A stretch of 64,000 bases of DNA from Adiantum capillus-veneris (GCA_014529385.2 CM043960.1:24335896-24399895); one strand, 5' to 3'. Shown: positions 10,022 to 21,857, numbered from the stretch's first letter. Program-made: numbers and translations. The notes: a model not told the origin generated them from the letters alone.

Positions 10022-13000
10022 TTAACTACTCTCTTGTGCATCTAATGATGGATAGTTCTTGAACTTCACCAAATAGCGTCTTGCAACCTTTCCTCTAACC
10101 TTTCTTTCTTTATGTGCCAATATCTGTTCAGGAACAAGGATTTCATCCAATTCTTCCACTTTGGGTTGTTCCTCATCAAGCATATTCTCTGGCACATCAC
10201 CAACAAAGGGCCTTAGAAGGCTGACATGAAAAGCATTATGTATTTTCCAGCCTTCTGGTAGCTTTAACCTGTAAGCTACATCACCGATCTTTTTTGAAAT
10301 CTGAAAAGGACCATAATATCGCATACTGAGCTTAGGAAACAAGCGTTCCTTGCCATTCCTTTTCCTTAACCTGCCCTTTTCAAAGCGCAAAAGTACCCAA
10401 TCACGAAGTGAAAATACAAGTTCACGACGGTGACGATCAGCAGCTTTCTTTTGCTTACCTTGAGTCTTCTCAAGAGCAATCTTTATCTTCCTGTATGTTT
10501 CATCCATATCTTGCACATACTTGTCTGCCTCAAATATCTTGTCCTTAGTCTACAAAATGAGCGGGACTTTCTTTCCTCCTTCCACTATCTCAACTTGTGC
10601 CTTACCTATTGACGTATGCACAGTGTTATTGTAAGCATATTCAACCAATGGGAGATGGTGTTCCGAAGTTGCCTTGTGCTCTGACACATAACATTTGAGC
10701 AGGTCCAGGACAGTAGAATTTGCCTCTTCTGACTGTCCATCCGTTTGCGGATGAAACGAAGAAGAGAACTTGAGCGTAGTGCCCATGTTCTGAAACAATG
10801 CCTTCCAGAAAAGACTCGTCATACGTGGATCCCTGTCACTGACAATTGACTGAGGCATCCCATGATATTTAAAGATATTGCTCATGAATATCTTGACCAT
10901 GTGTTCTGGCTTTATCTTCTTCCTAACAGGAATGAAATGGGCCTGCTTACTGAACCTACAAATGATAGTCCAAATCCCATCATTTCCTGTTTGCGTCCTT
11001 GGAAGATCAAAGATAAAGTCCATTGCTATACTTTCCCATGGCCTATCAGGGATCGGCAATGGCTGCAACAATCCCGGTTGCTTTTGTCTGTCAAATTTGA
11101 CTTTTTGGCATACTAAGCATGATCTTACAAATGTGTCAACATCTTGACGCAAAGCTGGCCAATAGAAGAATGCCTCAACCCCTTTCACTGTCGCATCAAT
11201 TCCACGATGCCCAGCATAAGGTGGAGCATGACTTTCCATCAAAATCTTTGGCCGTAACTATTTAGTAACGCATAACTTTCCATGCATCATGAGAAAGTCA
11301 TTCTTAAGCATATAGTGCTCATGATGTTGCCCATCAACAAGCTAGTCATAGATCCTTGCAAAATCTGATTCTTCACCATATTGTGTCTTCATTTCGTCTA
11401 GTTCACAATGGTACGGAATTGAAACTGCTGAAATTTGGGGCCCTCGTGACAACGCATAAGCCACCACGTTCTTTTTCCCTTGCACATGCACAATCTCAAA
11501 ATGGAACATTGAAGATATTTGCCCATCGCATGTGCTTCTCAGACAACTTCGTCTGTGTGAGAAAATATCGCAAGGTTTGATGATCCGTTTGGACAACAAA
11601 ATCAGCCCCTAGCAAATAGTGTTTCCAACTAGTGAGAGCATGAATTACTGCCAGCAATTCTTTCTCATAGACTTGCAAGTTCCTTTCAGTCTTCAAAAGA
11701 ATTCTGCTCTCATATGCGACTACTCGGCCATTCTGCATTAGAACTGCACCAAGACTATGGCCACACGCATCACATTGAACCACAAAAGGTTTAGAAAGAT
11801 CTGGCAAAATAATTACCGGATCTGAAGTCGGCTTCTCTTTCAAGTGTTTGAACGCTAAAATTTCCTTGGCTGTCCACTTGAAAGTAACTCCTTTTCCTTG
11901 CAGTGCATGGAGTGGAGAAGCAATCTCAGCAAAATTTCGGATGAACCTCCTATAATAGGAACATAAGCCTAGAAAGCTTCGAATGTCATGTACGGACTTC
12001 AAGTCTGGCCAAGACCTAATTGCTTCCACTTTAGCGGGATCCATGTGTACCCCATCCTTTGAAACAATGTGCCCAAGGAAGTGAATCTCTTGCAAAAAGA
12101 ATTCACTCTTCTTCGCATTAATGAGTAGCTTGTTCTTACGTAACTCATTGAAAACTGCAGTCAAGTGATCGCTATGCTCCTTCAGACTTTGACTAGACAA
12201 TCATGTCATCATAGAAGGTACCCACGAAGTTTCTATGTGGTCTAAAAATTCTGTCCATCATTCTATTAAATGTGGCAGGAGCATTTGTGAGACCAAATGG
12301 CATGACAAGAAACTCATAGAGACCAAATGTTGTCCTGAACGCAGTCTTATGGACATCTTCTGGTCTAATGCGTATCTGATGATACCCGCTCTTTAGGTCT
12401 ATTCTTGTAAACAATGACGCTCCCTCAAGCCGATCAAGAATGTCATCTATCCTCGGTACGGGGAACCTGTTCTTGATAGTATTCTTATTCAAGGCGCGAT
12501 AGTCAATGCACATGCGCCATGAACCATCCTTCTTCTGCACTAAGAGTACAGGAGAACAAAAACGGGATGAACTGGGCTGAATCAGCCCCTTCTCTAAAAG
12601 CTCGTTGACCTGACCCATAATCTCTTTCTGCTGGGCTGCACTAACCCTGTATGGTGGTCTATTCGGTGGACTAGAACCTGGCACAAGATCTATAGTATGA
12701 TCCTCAGGTCTCTTAGGAGGTAACTCCCCACGCAAAGAGTCCGAAAAACAATCACCAAAACCACTCAAAAAAGTTGACCTGTCTTTATCTAAGGTAGACA
12801 AATTAGATACAACTTGAGGTACTTCTTTTGCAAAGATAAAGTACGCAGAAAGATGATTCTTTATTACAGATGAAATAGCAGAAGCAGAAACAACTGGAAC
12901 AGACTCGCCTTTAAGCTTTACATCAAGGACATGAGTCTTTCCTCTATGTACAAGGGTAATCTTTTTGTTGTAAGTATCCACCATAGCATGCAACCTGTAA

Positions 13001-13681
13001 CACCATGGGATACCCAATAACACATCACAGCCCTCAAGCGGAATAATATGAAATTCTTCCGCATCCACATAGCTCTGAATGTGCAAACGAAGCAGGCTCT
13101 GAATGTCCTGGGCATGCCAAACCTGCTTCGCCTGTCATACCCATCTCCTCTGCACGAATGCCCAACTTTGATGCCAATTCTGGTGATATAAAATTTGCAC
13201 GGGCTCCTGGATCAAAGAAAACCAGCACTGTCTGGTCTCTAACTTTGCCCCAAGCTCTGCACAGCTCCGTGGCATCTGTAATTGGCTGATCTCCAACCAA
13301 ATCTGGAACAAGTCCTGCACTCGGCTTTGGCTTCTTCCCTTTATGGTCTGACTTGTCATCCTTATCGTGTGACTTCTTCTGTGGGCACTCATTTGCAAAG
13401 TGTCCTTCCTGTTCACAAATGTAGCATTTCTTGGCCTCCCTAGGAGCTTTCCGTTCTTCAAAAGTTTTGCCAGAAAAATGCCTCTTTTGTCCTTGTCCTC
13501 GTCCCGAAGAAGACTTAGACTGCTTCTTGGACGTATCAGCTTCTTGAGTGGAGGGCTTCTTTGCAGGAGACTCAGAAGGCTTTGCTGCAACATTGCCCTT
13601 GGCTAAAAACTGTTTGCCCTGGGCCCCTTTCTTGTGGCTATTAAATCCATCGGAATCTCCCTTCGACAGATTGCTGGCCAC
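10022..13681 (-). pseudogene. Element B pol: zinc knuckle, protease, RT, RNase H, integrase, partial chromodomain
   Basis: On the minus strand: zinc knuckle CYICEQEGHFANEC (about 13431-13390); protease with FFDPGARANF (near 13220); RT (12193-13086) with the catalytic motif FYDD in place of A's FFDD; RNase H with CDACGHSLGAVL (near 11760); integrase with the HHCC zinc-binding region and D,D,E core (10550-11242); then the C-terminal region to 10022. Breaks compared with A: about 22 nt lost near 13100 (shift), TAC to TAG plus a 2-nt deletion near 12200 just after the RT catalytic motif, a stop near 11496, and shifts around 11240 and 10550. About 130 bp of the chromodomain is deleted, so the protein would end KFKNYPSLDAQESS. 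Non-functional. Confidence 0.9.
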
Positions 13682-13696
13682 TCTTGCATTCTCTAT

Positions 13697-14913
13697 CTAC
13701 TGAAACATATTCATGACAGTAGTCTTTGTGCAGTAGTCCCTGATTTTCTTGGGCAATCCGCAACAGTACTTCTCAATTTGTTCTGACAAAGGCACAAACC
13801 TGTAAGAGGTGACTGGCAACAGTGCGGCCCAAAACCATTTATTGTACTCTTCCAGATCCGCACACTGTTTAGCATTCAACTCGTGCCATTCCGTCATTAC
13901 ATCCACTTCAAAAGTGTTTTTCAACCATGCAGGCGCAAAAAGTTGTTTGAATTGGACCCACGTTGTTGGGGCTTGACCCTCGTTCAACAATGCGGTCCAC
14001 CATTGGAGCGCATTCCCTTTCAAGAAAGTGGCAGCCTTGCGTATCTTTGAAGATTCCGTGAAGTTTCCTCCAGCATAAGCTGCATCGAATGCTGTATGAA
14101 GGTCAAAGCCTTTAATTGGTCCTCAGTTCCTCTGAAAGTTTCAAACTTCACTCCCTGCCCACCTTCCTTGTAATCCTTAGGCTGACTCAAAGGGGCCACA
14201 TTATCATAAACAGGTGCTTGTAGCAGTGGTGTTCCATGAGTGCTCATTCCAACACTCGCATCAACTGTTTTCCCTGTCATATCTGCATTTTGTACGTATG
14301 GTTGCGAAAAACCAGCCATACCAAATTCTGTTCCAGGCACTCGAAACTGGCCATAGGCACCCTGAAAACCTGGTTGGACACCCATGTTCGCGTACATAGG
14401 GTTACCCATGCCTGTTTGCATTGTCCCGAACACATTCCCTGGCATATAACCTGTGGAAGGTCCAGCCATAGCTTGAAACACTGAACCACCTCCAAAATAA
14501 CCAGGATAAGTATTAGGTAATGGAAGGGTCTGACGCATAGCCTGTTCATTGCTCCCTTGAGCATTCACAAACAGTTCCTGTCCAACTAAAGCAAGTTGCT
14601 TTGGATCATTGGACACCGTTAGTCGCTCAACCACATGGGCTTTCCCTCGAGCATCATGAGTCCTCTGCGCATTGGAAATCTCCTTTTCTTGCAACGGCTC
14701 AGTCATGCCCTGTGTAGGAGGCTGAAAACCCTGTGTCCGAGCCTGTAAGAATTCGTGCATCCTTGGGTTCTTAGCCAACTGCTAAAACATGTCCATGCAA
14801 CAACGCAGTTGAGTTATGAACAACCTGTCCTCTTCTTGAAGAGTTGAAGGAATTTTCTCTGTGCCATGTGAGGAAGATCCCTCTTCAGGTACTTGGTCTC
14901 TCTTCTCTGCCAT
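13697..14913 (-). pseudogene. Element B gag (interrupted)
   Basis: The ATG at 14913 (minus strand) gives MAEKRDQVPEEGSSSHGTEK as in A. An in-frame TAG follows at 14784-14782 and another at 13699-13697 (after MFQ); A has stops at exactly the same places. Between them lie a Gly/Met/Gln-rich linker and the retrotransposon gag (capsid-like) domain with GNALQWWTALL and EEYNKWFWAAL. A private one-base deletion near 14088 (TTC to TC after the His of FIQHF) shifts the frame in the capsid region. Gag builds the virus-like particle. Confidence 0.9.
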
Positions 14914-14980
14914 ATCGACAAGCTCTGTGTTGCTTTCACCCACAACAATCCACGCTGCACTTTTTGAAGAAAAACTGACT

Positions 14981-14998
14981 ATCCCGTCGATGGAACCA
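14981..14998 (-). promoter_or_regulatory. Primer-binding site of element B
   Basis: Directly against the 5' LTR (ends GGTTATA) the minus strand reads TGGTTCCATCGACGGGAT. The nearest tRNA 3' end I know is plant tRNA-Glu, with three mismatches in the first 17 positions; identical to A. Confidence 0.7.
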
Positions 14999-16540
14999 TA
15001 TAACCGGCCCGTACAACGTAGAGGGCGGTACTATTTCAATTACCTGTTAACTTTACATAGAGCACTGAGAAGGGAAGAGAACACAGTTGCGTCCAGCGAC
15101 TAGAATGTCACTGCGCACACGAGACCGACACCTTGTAGGCCCCAAGGACTGGCGCCCCTTTCGGTATTTCTTTATTCAAATTAAGGTAGACGATCCGACC
15201 ACTTAGCACAAGCTTTCACAAAGCTGTCCAAACCTGGCGAGGGCTGAAAACGTAGGTTTTCGACCGGATTTCGACAGCACAACGGCACAAAAACCCCTGT
15301 AGGTCAAAAACACTTGTCTAGGACGGATTCCCTCGATATCTGGAAGCTTTCTGGTGAGCTGTCACAGAAATTCAGCGGGCTGTATTTCTCTGTTTTTCAC
15401 TGCCGGGAGCCCAAAAGCCTCTACACGCATCCCAAGGCTCTCACGAGGCTCCCCCGATGTTCCCTTGCAGTTTAGGTGCGAAACCCTAAACCTGCAGAAA
15501 AACACAGCAGGCTGTAATTCCCTGTTTCGGATCGTTTTTAGCGGAGCGAACACGCCTACGCGTGTCCCAAGGGCTCCCGCACGCAATGGGACAGTTCCCC
15601 TGTGAATTGGACGAGTTTTCACGCGAGAAAACTCTCCAAACTCGCAATCTTTCGTGATGGAACTGTGCGTACCTGTGGGAGATTAGCAATTAGCTAATCC
15701 GGTTCCTGTTCAGAAGGCTCTTGCCTTGGCAAACGCGCATAAACCCCCAGAATTGTACATAGGTCAAATGGGAAGCCCACTAGTGGGGCATAACATACTG
15801 TACGTAGGGGAGAAAGAGAGCAGTATGTAGCGTGCGGGGCATCACTCCCGTCACCATACTGTGCATAGAGGGCAAGGTAAGCATTCCATAGCTTCTGTAC
15901 CTGCTACAATCCACCTGAGGCTGAAAATGGCGCCCCCTTTGTTGATATGCGGCTCGTTTTTGCCTCCCAGAGTGGCAGAATCGCTCACAAGCTGACAGGT
16001 GGCCCAGTTTCCGAGTTTGGGCTTTCCCTGCTAAAAATATCTCAACTGGTGCGTCAGTTGACTTGGCAGCAGAGCAATAAAATGTTCCCCTTGTCATTCC
16101 AGAGCTGATGACGCGAACACATTTTCCGGTCAAAAATAGCAGTTCCCTAAATTTTAGGAGATGCTTCCATGGCGTCCCTATCGGTCTCCTGACCATCATT
16201 GAAGACTACCATTTGACCAACATCTACAATGTGGGTTAATTTACTGGCCCCTTTCAACTTATAAAGTTGTAGTGACTTGAAGAGTGGCCCAAATTCCAGT
16301 TTGGCGCACACGAGCTTCCATACTCATCAGAATTCAGTGCTAACTGGCCCGGGCAGTCCCTGTCTGACCGACCTAGATCCCCGATGTGAGAAACCCATTT
16401 GGCTGCAGCCGTTTCACACTGGCCATGCAATGTCCACTTGCACCTTTTCAAGGGTTTTGGGACAAACAAGTAAAAATAAAATAAATATATCTAATACTTA
16501 TTTACGGAAGGCAACAGGAAAAATACACCTCCTGGTGACA
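14999..16540 (-). repeat. 5' LTR of element B
   Basis: It is 1542 bp, the same length as both LTRs of A. Terminal bases in element sense are TGTCACC...GGTTATA. Short ORFs conserved between LTR copies (about 83-86 codons on both strands) follow from LTR identity and are not genes. Confidence 0.95.
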
Positions 16541-18836
16541 AAAGTACAAAAAGATAAGGTGACTAGTCAAGCTTTAGAAAGTCTTGCAGACACTAGACAA
16601 CTTACTCAGTCGGAGCAAGATGAATTATGTGCAGCTAAAGCCGCTTGACGCTTAATAACAGGAGGAAACTTGAAAAATGGAAAGTTAGATCAAGACAGAA
16701 TGCTTTAATGGATAAAGGTTGTTCATCGAAGCAGTTTTTTAAGCATTTGCATCATTCAAGGCAATCCGTATCTATCAAAAGGGTTAAGGTCAATAGTGGG
16801 CAATGGACGGCTAGTAAAAGTCAATTGGCGGATTTCATGGTGGATCGTTTTCAATAGGTTTTTGCCAAGCCTGAAGCGCCTTCAAGTGAGGTTTTGCAAG
16901 CCAGACAGCTATTGTTGTCATATGTGCATCCTATATTGACAATGAATGATGCAGCTACCCTTGAGGCTAAGCTGCATGACAACTTGCTGCATCTTGGCCG
17001 TTGGAAATCTCCTGGATGGGACGGTCTTACAGTTGAATTTTTCCTTCGCTTTTGGGAGTCCCTTAAACAACCTCTACTTTTCATGATCAATTATGCATAG
17101 ACTACACAATCATTGCTGCAATCGTGGAAAGAAGGATTGGTGAAATTGTTGCCCAAGCAAACATTATGTCGCATTGGCGTCCAATCACGCTTATGCCGAT
17201 GGTTTACAAATTGTTGTCAAAAATTATAACTTCTCGTATCAACAATTATCTGTTCTCTCGCATATATCTTGCTCAATATAGATTCATCCCTCGCCGACAA
17301 ATTATGGATAATATTGCTAATTCTTTCGTTGGGATTGAGTATGCAAAATATACTGGACAGGATGTACTCATCATGCAGGTCGATATAGAGAAAGCTTTTG
17401 ACACTATTCAGTGGGACTTCATTGCTCATATCATGACGGCTTTGGGCTTCGGTTCCAGAATGTGTCGGGTGGTCTATTTTCTATATGAGAATAGTCAATC
17501 TGCAGGAATTCTTGATGGTGAACTGACTCGGTTATGGGACCTTGGTAGATCGGTTAGGCAAGGTTGCCCTTTGAGTGCAATATTGTATGCTATTGCTAAG
17601 TATCCTCTGTTGTTGTATCTGGACTCCTTAACCGCGTATGGGCATTTGCATGGATTAGAATTACCGTCTTGTGATCATTTTGTGGCGCAGGCGTCGTATG
17701 CGGATGACTCCATGTTTTGGCCTAAAAATAGACCTGAGCATGTTCAATGCATCATGGACGCTTTACATCTTTATGGGCTGGCTACAGGTTTGCAAGTGGA
17801 TTTCTGAAAATCTAAATTGTTACCGTTGCGTCAAATGGATTGGCACTCAGTATTATGGCCAAGTGAGATAGTGAAGCAGCCTGATCAAATTGTCAGACAT
17901 CTTGGATATCCGCTGGCTTGGTCAGTTAACAATGCGAAATTATTGGATTGGGTTGAGAACAAATTGAGGTCTAAATTGCACTATTGGAAATTATCCACTT
18001 GGCCACTACATGTAAGACTCAGAATAGTACAGTCCATATTGGTGGCTTACGTGCAATTCTTCCTGCCTATGTTGCATTGGTCACCCCGTCGTCTTCGGAC
18101 CTTGATGTCTCGGATACTGGAGCACTACCGGTCTACCTCCTCTCAGAAAAAGGGTCTGCGTTTGCTTGCAATGGATAAGTTATGTACTCCAAAGCGTTGT
18201 GGTGGTTTGAATATTCTGCATTTGGGCTCTCATGTTATAGCAAGAAAGGCCACTTTGTTGTTGGTGTTGGTTGAGCAAAAGCAGTCTTGGACGCAAATGT
18301 TTGCGTTTCTATGGTCTCATGCGGTTTCTACACCGGCTTTTGGCCATTGGCAACCGTTGTATTGGGATGAGGTTTTTGGTAAGTTTGAGGCCACAATACC
18401 TGGATGCCCTTTTGCTTCCAGTCTTGTAGCGGATTGGAAATTGGTCACACGGGATTTGTTGTGGCATGGTAGAGATGATGCCTGTGGAAACTCACTTCAA
18501 ATGAAAAGTTTGCATTGGAGTCGGGTTTTTTATCAAACTCTTGTTCAATGCTTTCCCAGACACGCTTATTTTCTCTCCCAGAAAGGTATTAATAGCATAA
18601 TTGATGTGACGGACGCTAATGAACAGGTACTCTCGTTTAGACAAGCTCCTATTACCTTTGGGCTTGGAACACACTATAGGCGCATGTGGGACAACATCAA
18701 AAATCTGGTTGACTCCATATCTCCTGTTTCATCGTTGGTGATGGAAAACCAAATTTGTGATTGGCGCTACGCTAGTTCTTCGATTTCTTTGATTTCTGCA
18801 AAGAAAGTGTACTGTCATTTGCAGTCGTCCTCCTAA
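16541..18836 (+). pseudogene. LINE ORF2 reverse transcriptase region (broken)
   Basis: The LINE RT copies the element RNA at the nicked target. The fingers region includes LGRWKSPGWDGLTVEFF (about 16993-17045) and HWRPITLMPMVYKLLSK (17170 on). Motif A is VDIEKAFDTIQWDF (17379-17420). QGCPLSAILYAIA is motif B, and YADDSMFW (about 17696-17720) is motif C with both catalytic Asp present. The frame 17124-18836 carries one TGA (17805-17807) where LINE copy 2 has Cys. Shifts occur before 17124 (near 16645, 16857 and 17098). The segment after RT (WKLSTWPLHVRLRIVQSILV) is the usual L1 connector. Confidence 0.85.
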
Positions 18837-19430
18837 ATCCATGAACTCTATAATAAGGTATGGAATATGAACAAGAGTGTTACATGGTGGCAGAGTAAAG
18901 TCATGAAAGTGTGGCATGAGAAATTGCCTCTGAAGGAGCGACTGTTTATGTGGAGATGCGTCGTTGGGGTTCTCCCGATTGGCAAATTTTTGCGATCTAG
19001 AAGATTGGCCTCTTCGAGATGTGGCCGATGTGGTGCAACAGTTGAGAACATATACTATGGTCTTGTTCTCATACGCTACAGTTTATGGATTGCATCTCTA
19101 CAGCTCTTCGCTCGGGTTTTCCTACCATGCATTTCGGTAGATCTTTCTGGATCTTTGGAGTACTTCCGCCATTGCTTCAGCCGTATGCATACTTTTTTGG
19201 CTGGGTCACGCTTTGGACGGTGTGGAGAGCACGTAATTTCCTCATGTTTCAACATATTCGAGTGGACTATTTTTCCTTCTTCAAGACATCTCTTTTACAG
19301 TCTCTCCGAGTTGCCTATGACTTGGATGAGCTTCCCGTCAGCCATGATTAGCTCTATTTTGATTTCTTATGATTTCCTGTTTGTAGTATTTCTCATGGGT
19401 TTTCCTCGTCTTGAGGTTTCCCATTGGTAA
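18837..19430 (+). pseudogene. LINE ORF2 C-terminus with zf-RVT domain
   Basis: After a TAA at 18834-18836 the same frame reopens and encodes VWHEKLPLKERLFMWR followed by SSRCGRCGATVENIYYG. This is the zinc-binding domain (zf-RVT) typical of plant L1 ORF2 C-termini, with the CxxC of the finger kept. A frameshift near 19060 breaks the remainder. Equivalent to 20740-21085 in copy 2. Confidence 0.8.
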
Positions 19431-19446
19431 CTCAATCTGATATTAC

Positions 19447-19459
19447 AAAAAAAAAAAGA

Positions 19460-19538
<79 letters not shown>

Positions 19539-19556
19539 TGTGTGTGTGTGTGTGTG
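19447..19556. repeat. A-run plus (TG)n(AG)n(TG)n composite microsatellite at the LINE 3' end
   Basis: Eleven A, then GAG, about 18 TG, about 18 AG, and 8-9 TG, running directly into the first codons of LINE copy 2. ORFs through it (CVCVC, ERERE) are artefacts. Confidence 0.95.
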
Positions 19557-21305
19557 ATGACTCTTTGTTCATGCCTTGTAATAACTATGATGATGTACAA
19601 CAAATTATGCATACTCTTCACTTGTTTGGATTGGCAGCAGCAAGTCTCAAAGTTAACTTTTGCAAATCCAAGCTATTGCCTCTGAAAGAGTGTGACTGGT
19701 ATAAGATATTGTCGCCTGGGGAGATTGTTCCTCCCCATGTTCTGGTTTGCCATTTGAGTTATCCGCTCGGTTGGAATGTATCGGCTATGAAGAAAATGGA
19801 TTGGGTGCTCCAACGTCTACATTCCAAGTTGAATTATTGGAAATTGTCCACGTGGCCACTTCATGTGCGTCTCAGGATTGTCCAATGCATTCTTGTGGCT
19901 TATGTGCAGTTTTACTTGCCTTTGTTATCCCAGTCTCGGTTGCGCTTGCAATCTCTCATGTCCAATATTTTAGAACATTTTTGGCAGACCTCGTCTACCA
20001 AGAGGGGCCTTCGGCTTCTATCTATGGACAAGCTGTGTTCTCCCAAGCGGCTTGGAGGGTTGAATATTTTGGACGTCATCTTCTGGCTCGGAAAGCTATG
20101 TTGTTGCCAGTTTTGGTGGAGCAACAGCAACCTTGGGCTCTCATGGTCACACATTTATGTGCGCACATTGTCACCCCTTCTTTGGTCATTGGAAACTGAC
20201 TTATTGGGATGTTGTTTTTGGGAAGCTTGAATGACACATTCCTGGATGTCCCTTTACTTCTTCTCTAATTGTTGATTGGAAGGTTGTCACTTCACATTTG
20301 GCTTGGGATGGTCGACAATCCTCTGCGGGTAACTCTCTTCGCTTGGAGAGTCTGCATTGGAGCAAGATTTTTGCTTCGACTTTGGTTCAACAGTCTCCTC
20401 GCCAAGCGTATTTTCTTTCCCAAAAAGGCATCTGTCAGGTGCATCAGGTGGTTGATGACTCGGGTTATGCTCTTTCTTTCGCTGATGCCGTCTCCCGCTT
20501 TCGGTTGGGTCTTCACTATTCTCCTCTCTGGCGGGAGATTCAAAACATGCTTGCTGCTCATTCGCCCATTCCTCTGCTGGATGAAAACTCTCGCTTCTCT
20601 GATGGAATCTGGCTACTACTAGATTGGACTGCATCTCAGCTGCCAGTGTCTATGCCATCCTTCAGTCTGATGTATGGATTGTGCATCGGGGTAATCAGCT
20701 GTGGTCGCTCTTCGAGTCATCCTTGTGGTGGCAACACACATTGTCTCGTATTTGGCAGAGTCATCTGCCTTTGAAGGAACGTGTTTTTTTGTGGCGGTGC
20801 TTGGTGGGAGCTCTACCTGTTGGCAGTGTGTTGCATGCTCGGCATATTGCGCCTTCCCGCTGCCCCGGATGCCTTGAAGCTGAAGACCGTGCCACACTAC
20901 TGTGGTGTTGTCGTCACTCCAAAGCCTTCATTCGGCAAGTGTCGACTGCCCTCGGCTGCGTTTTCCTTCCGGCTCTTTTCACAGACGATTTTGGCTTTTT
21001 GGGGTGCTTCGGTCACACAATCTCAGTTTGCGGTGTTCTTCACCTGGGTCAGATTTTGGACTATGTGGGCCATCTGGCATCATAGGAACTCCTTAATGTT
21101 CCAGGGCACTCTTGTTGACCCCTTTCCCTATTTCAAATTCTCTCTTGGTCAAGCACTGTATTTTGCCTATGACGCTGGAGGCATCACTCTTGATACCTAT
21201 AGGATTTATTTTGATTGTTTCTAGCCTTCGGAGCCTCATAGTGCTCCGTGTTTTGTATCCCTTTCTTTTCATGGGTTTTCCTCGTTTTGAGGTTTCCCAC
21301 TTGTA
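19547..21305 (+). mobile_element. L1-type LINE copy 2, 5'-truncated
   Basis: Homology to copy 1 begins at the Asp-Asp of the YADD motif (GATGACTCTTTGTTC at 19555) and runs to the same 3' UTR (GGGTTTTCCTCGTTTTGAGG near 21275). The 5' truncation is typical of target-primed reverse transcription that stops early. It ends in TGTAAATTAATC, a T-run (21323-21334) and a TG/GA microsatellite. Same orientation as copy 1, with about 100 bp between their homologous parts. Confidence 0.85.
19555..21222 (+). pseudogene. Partial LINE ORF2 (post-catalytic RT connector and zf-RVT), copy 2
   Basis: Frame 19538-20230 encodes DDSLFMPCNN...WKLSTWPLHVRLRIVQCILV, parallel to copy 1. Shifts near 20070 and 20230 lead into other frames. 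A later stretch (about 20750-20900) has QSHLPLKERVFLWRCLVGALP and SRCPGCLEAEDRATLLWCC, the zf-RVT domain with CxxC and a later WCC. Only the second half of ORF2 exists, without polymerase fingers or motif A. Confidence 0.8.
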
Positions 21306-21322
21306 AATTAATCAAAGCAGAT

Positions 21323-21336
21323 TTTTTTTTTTTTAA

Positions 21337-21415
<79 letters not shown>

Positions 21416-21421
21416 AGAGAG
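21323..21421. repeat. T-run plus (TG)n(GA)n composite microsatellite after LINE copy 2
   Basis: Twelve T, AAA, about 23 TG and about 13 GA with an AAA interruption. It mirrors the tail of LINE copy 1 and ends about 50 bp from the sulfotransferase exon donor. Confidence 0.9.
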
Positions 21422-21469
21422 AAGCAGCATTTAAAATTAAACCTGAACTGTCTGAGAACAATGGCCTAC

Positions 21470-21728
21470 CTGGTTGAGCATCCACTTGAAACCCACAGCA
21501 GATGTACATTCATTTTTTACAGCACTGCTCATGTAGTCCAGATTATAGACTTCATCCAGCCTCCTTGTTACAAGTTTCAAGTTTTGGTGCCGCTTTCTCC
21601 CTCCAAAGATCTCCCCATGTGAGCTTATGTTGGGGTGGTCATTTAGAAGTGTTTCAAACCATCCACTTCCTGATCTTTGCATGGACAAAATGACAAAGAA
21701 GTGTACAGGTGTGCAAGAGCATTCCCCT
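21470..21728 (-). CDS. NodH/Stf0-like plant sulfotransferase, third visible coding exon (PAPS-binding loop)
   Basis: This is a real host gene, seen in part. The 259-nt exon has an acceptor (ATAACAG|AGGGG, AG at 21730-21729) and a donor (AACCAG|GTAGG, GT at 21469-21468). Read with the upstream exon it gives CTPVHFFVILSMQRSGSGWF and then NISSHGEIF, YNLD, SAVKNECTSAVGFKWMLNQ. RSGSGWFETLL is the 5'-phosphosulfate-binding loop for the donor PAPS. The pattern strongly matches plant membrane-anchored sulfotransferases annotated as P-loop NTPase or nodulation-H-like (Arabidopsis AT2G15730/AT4G34420 type, from memory). The exon ends in phase 0, and the next exon, which should hold the 3'-phosphate-binding site, is not found to the left. 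The substrate of this family is not established. Confidence 0.88.
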
Positions 21729-21857
21729 CTGTTATATCGATTGAAAAGAAAGCATGAGTTTCATAGCCTTCACACATGATCTTTTGAAACAATGGAAGTC
21801 TATATAGCTAATAGCTTATTTCTTTATTTATTTGCTTACATATGTGAATTTAATTAC
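21729..21857 (-). other. Intron of the sulfotransferase gene (129 bp)
   Basis: GT donor (AAAG|GTAATT) and AG acceptor (ATATAACAG). It joins a codon split 2+1 (AG/A, Arg), giving SFQRGECSCTP, which is the expected family sequence before the PAPS loop. Confidence 0.85.

Larger units (their letters stand above)
8235..16545 (-). mobile_element. Element B: complete Ty3/gypsy chromovirus copy with TSD AAAGT
   Basis: The element occupies 8240-16540 (8301 bp), minus strand, flanked by AAAGT at 8235-8239 and 16541-16545. Its two LTRs (1531 and 1542 bp) differ at about 23 positions by my hand count (near 1.5%) plus small indels, so it is fairly young. Minus-strand order: 5' LTR, PBS, gag, zinc knuckle, protease, RT, RNase H, integrase, truncated chromodomain, hairpin, polypurine tract, 3' LTR. 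It is a sister of element A. It interrupts a LINE and is antisense to it. Confidence 0.95.
16541..19446 (+). mobile_element. L1-type LINE copy 1, 3' part (RT and zf-RVT half of ORF2)
   Basis: Continuation of the LINE after element B. It ends with a short 3' UTR containing GGGTTTTCCTCGTCTTGAGG (about 19397-19417), then TATTACAAAAAAAAAAA, then a composite TG/GA microsatellite. The same 3' UTR words close LINE copy 2, so this is the true 3' end. Confidence 0.85.

Noticed and set aside
14214-14484. Antisense ORFs within gag of B and A (61-95 codons, also 33068-33418)
   Set aside because: They are shadows of the gag frame and appear in both copies for that reason.
19464-19685. ORFs made of Cys-Val and Arg-Glu repeats (also at 21248, 53592, 54082, 59740-60312)
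   Set aside because: Microsatellite translations only.
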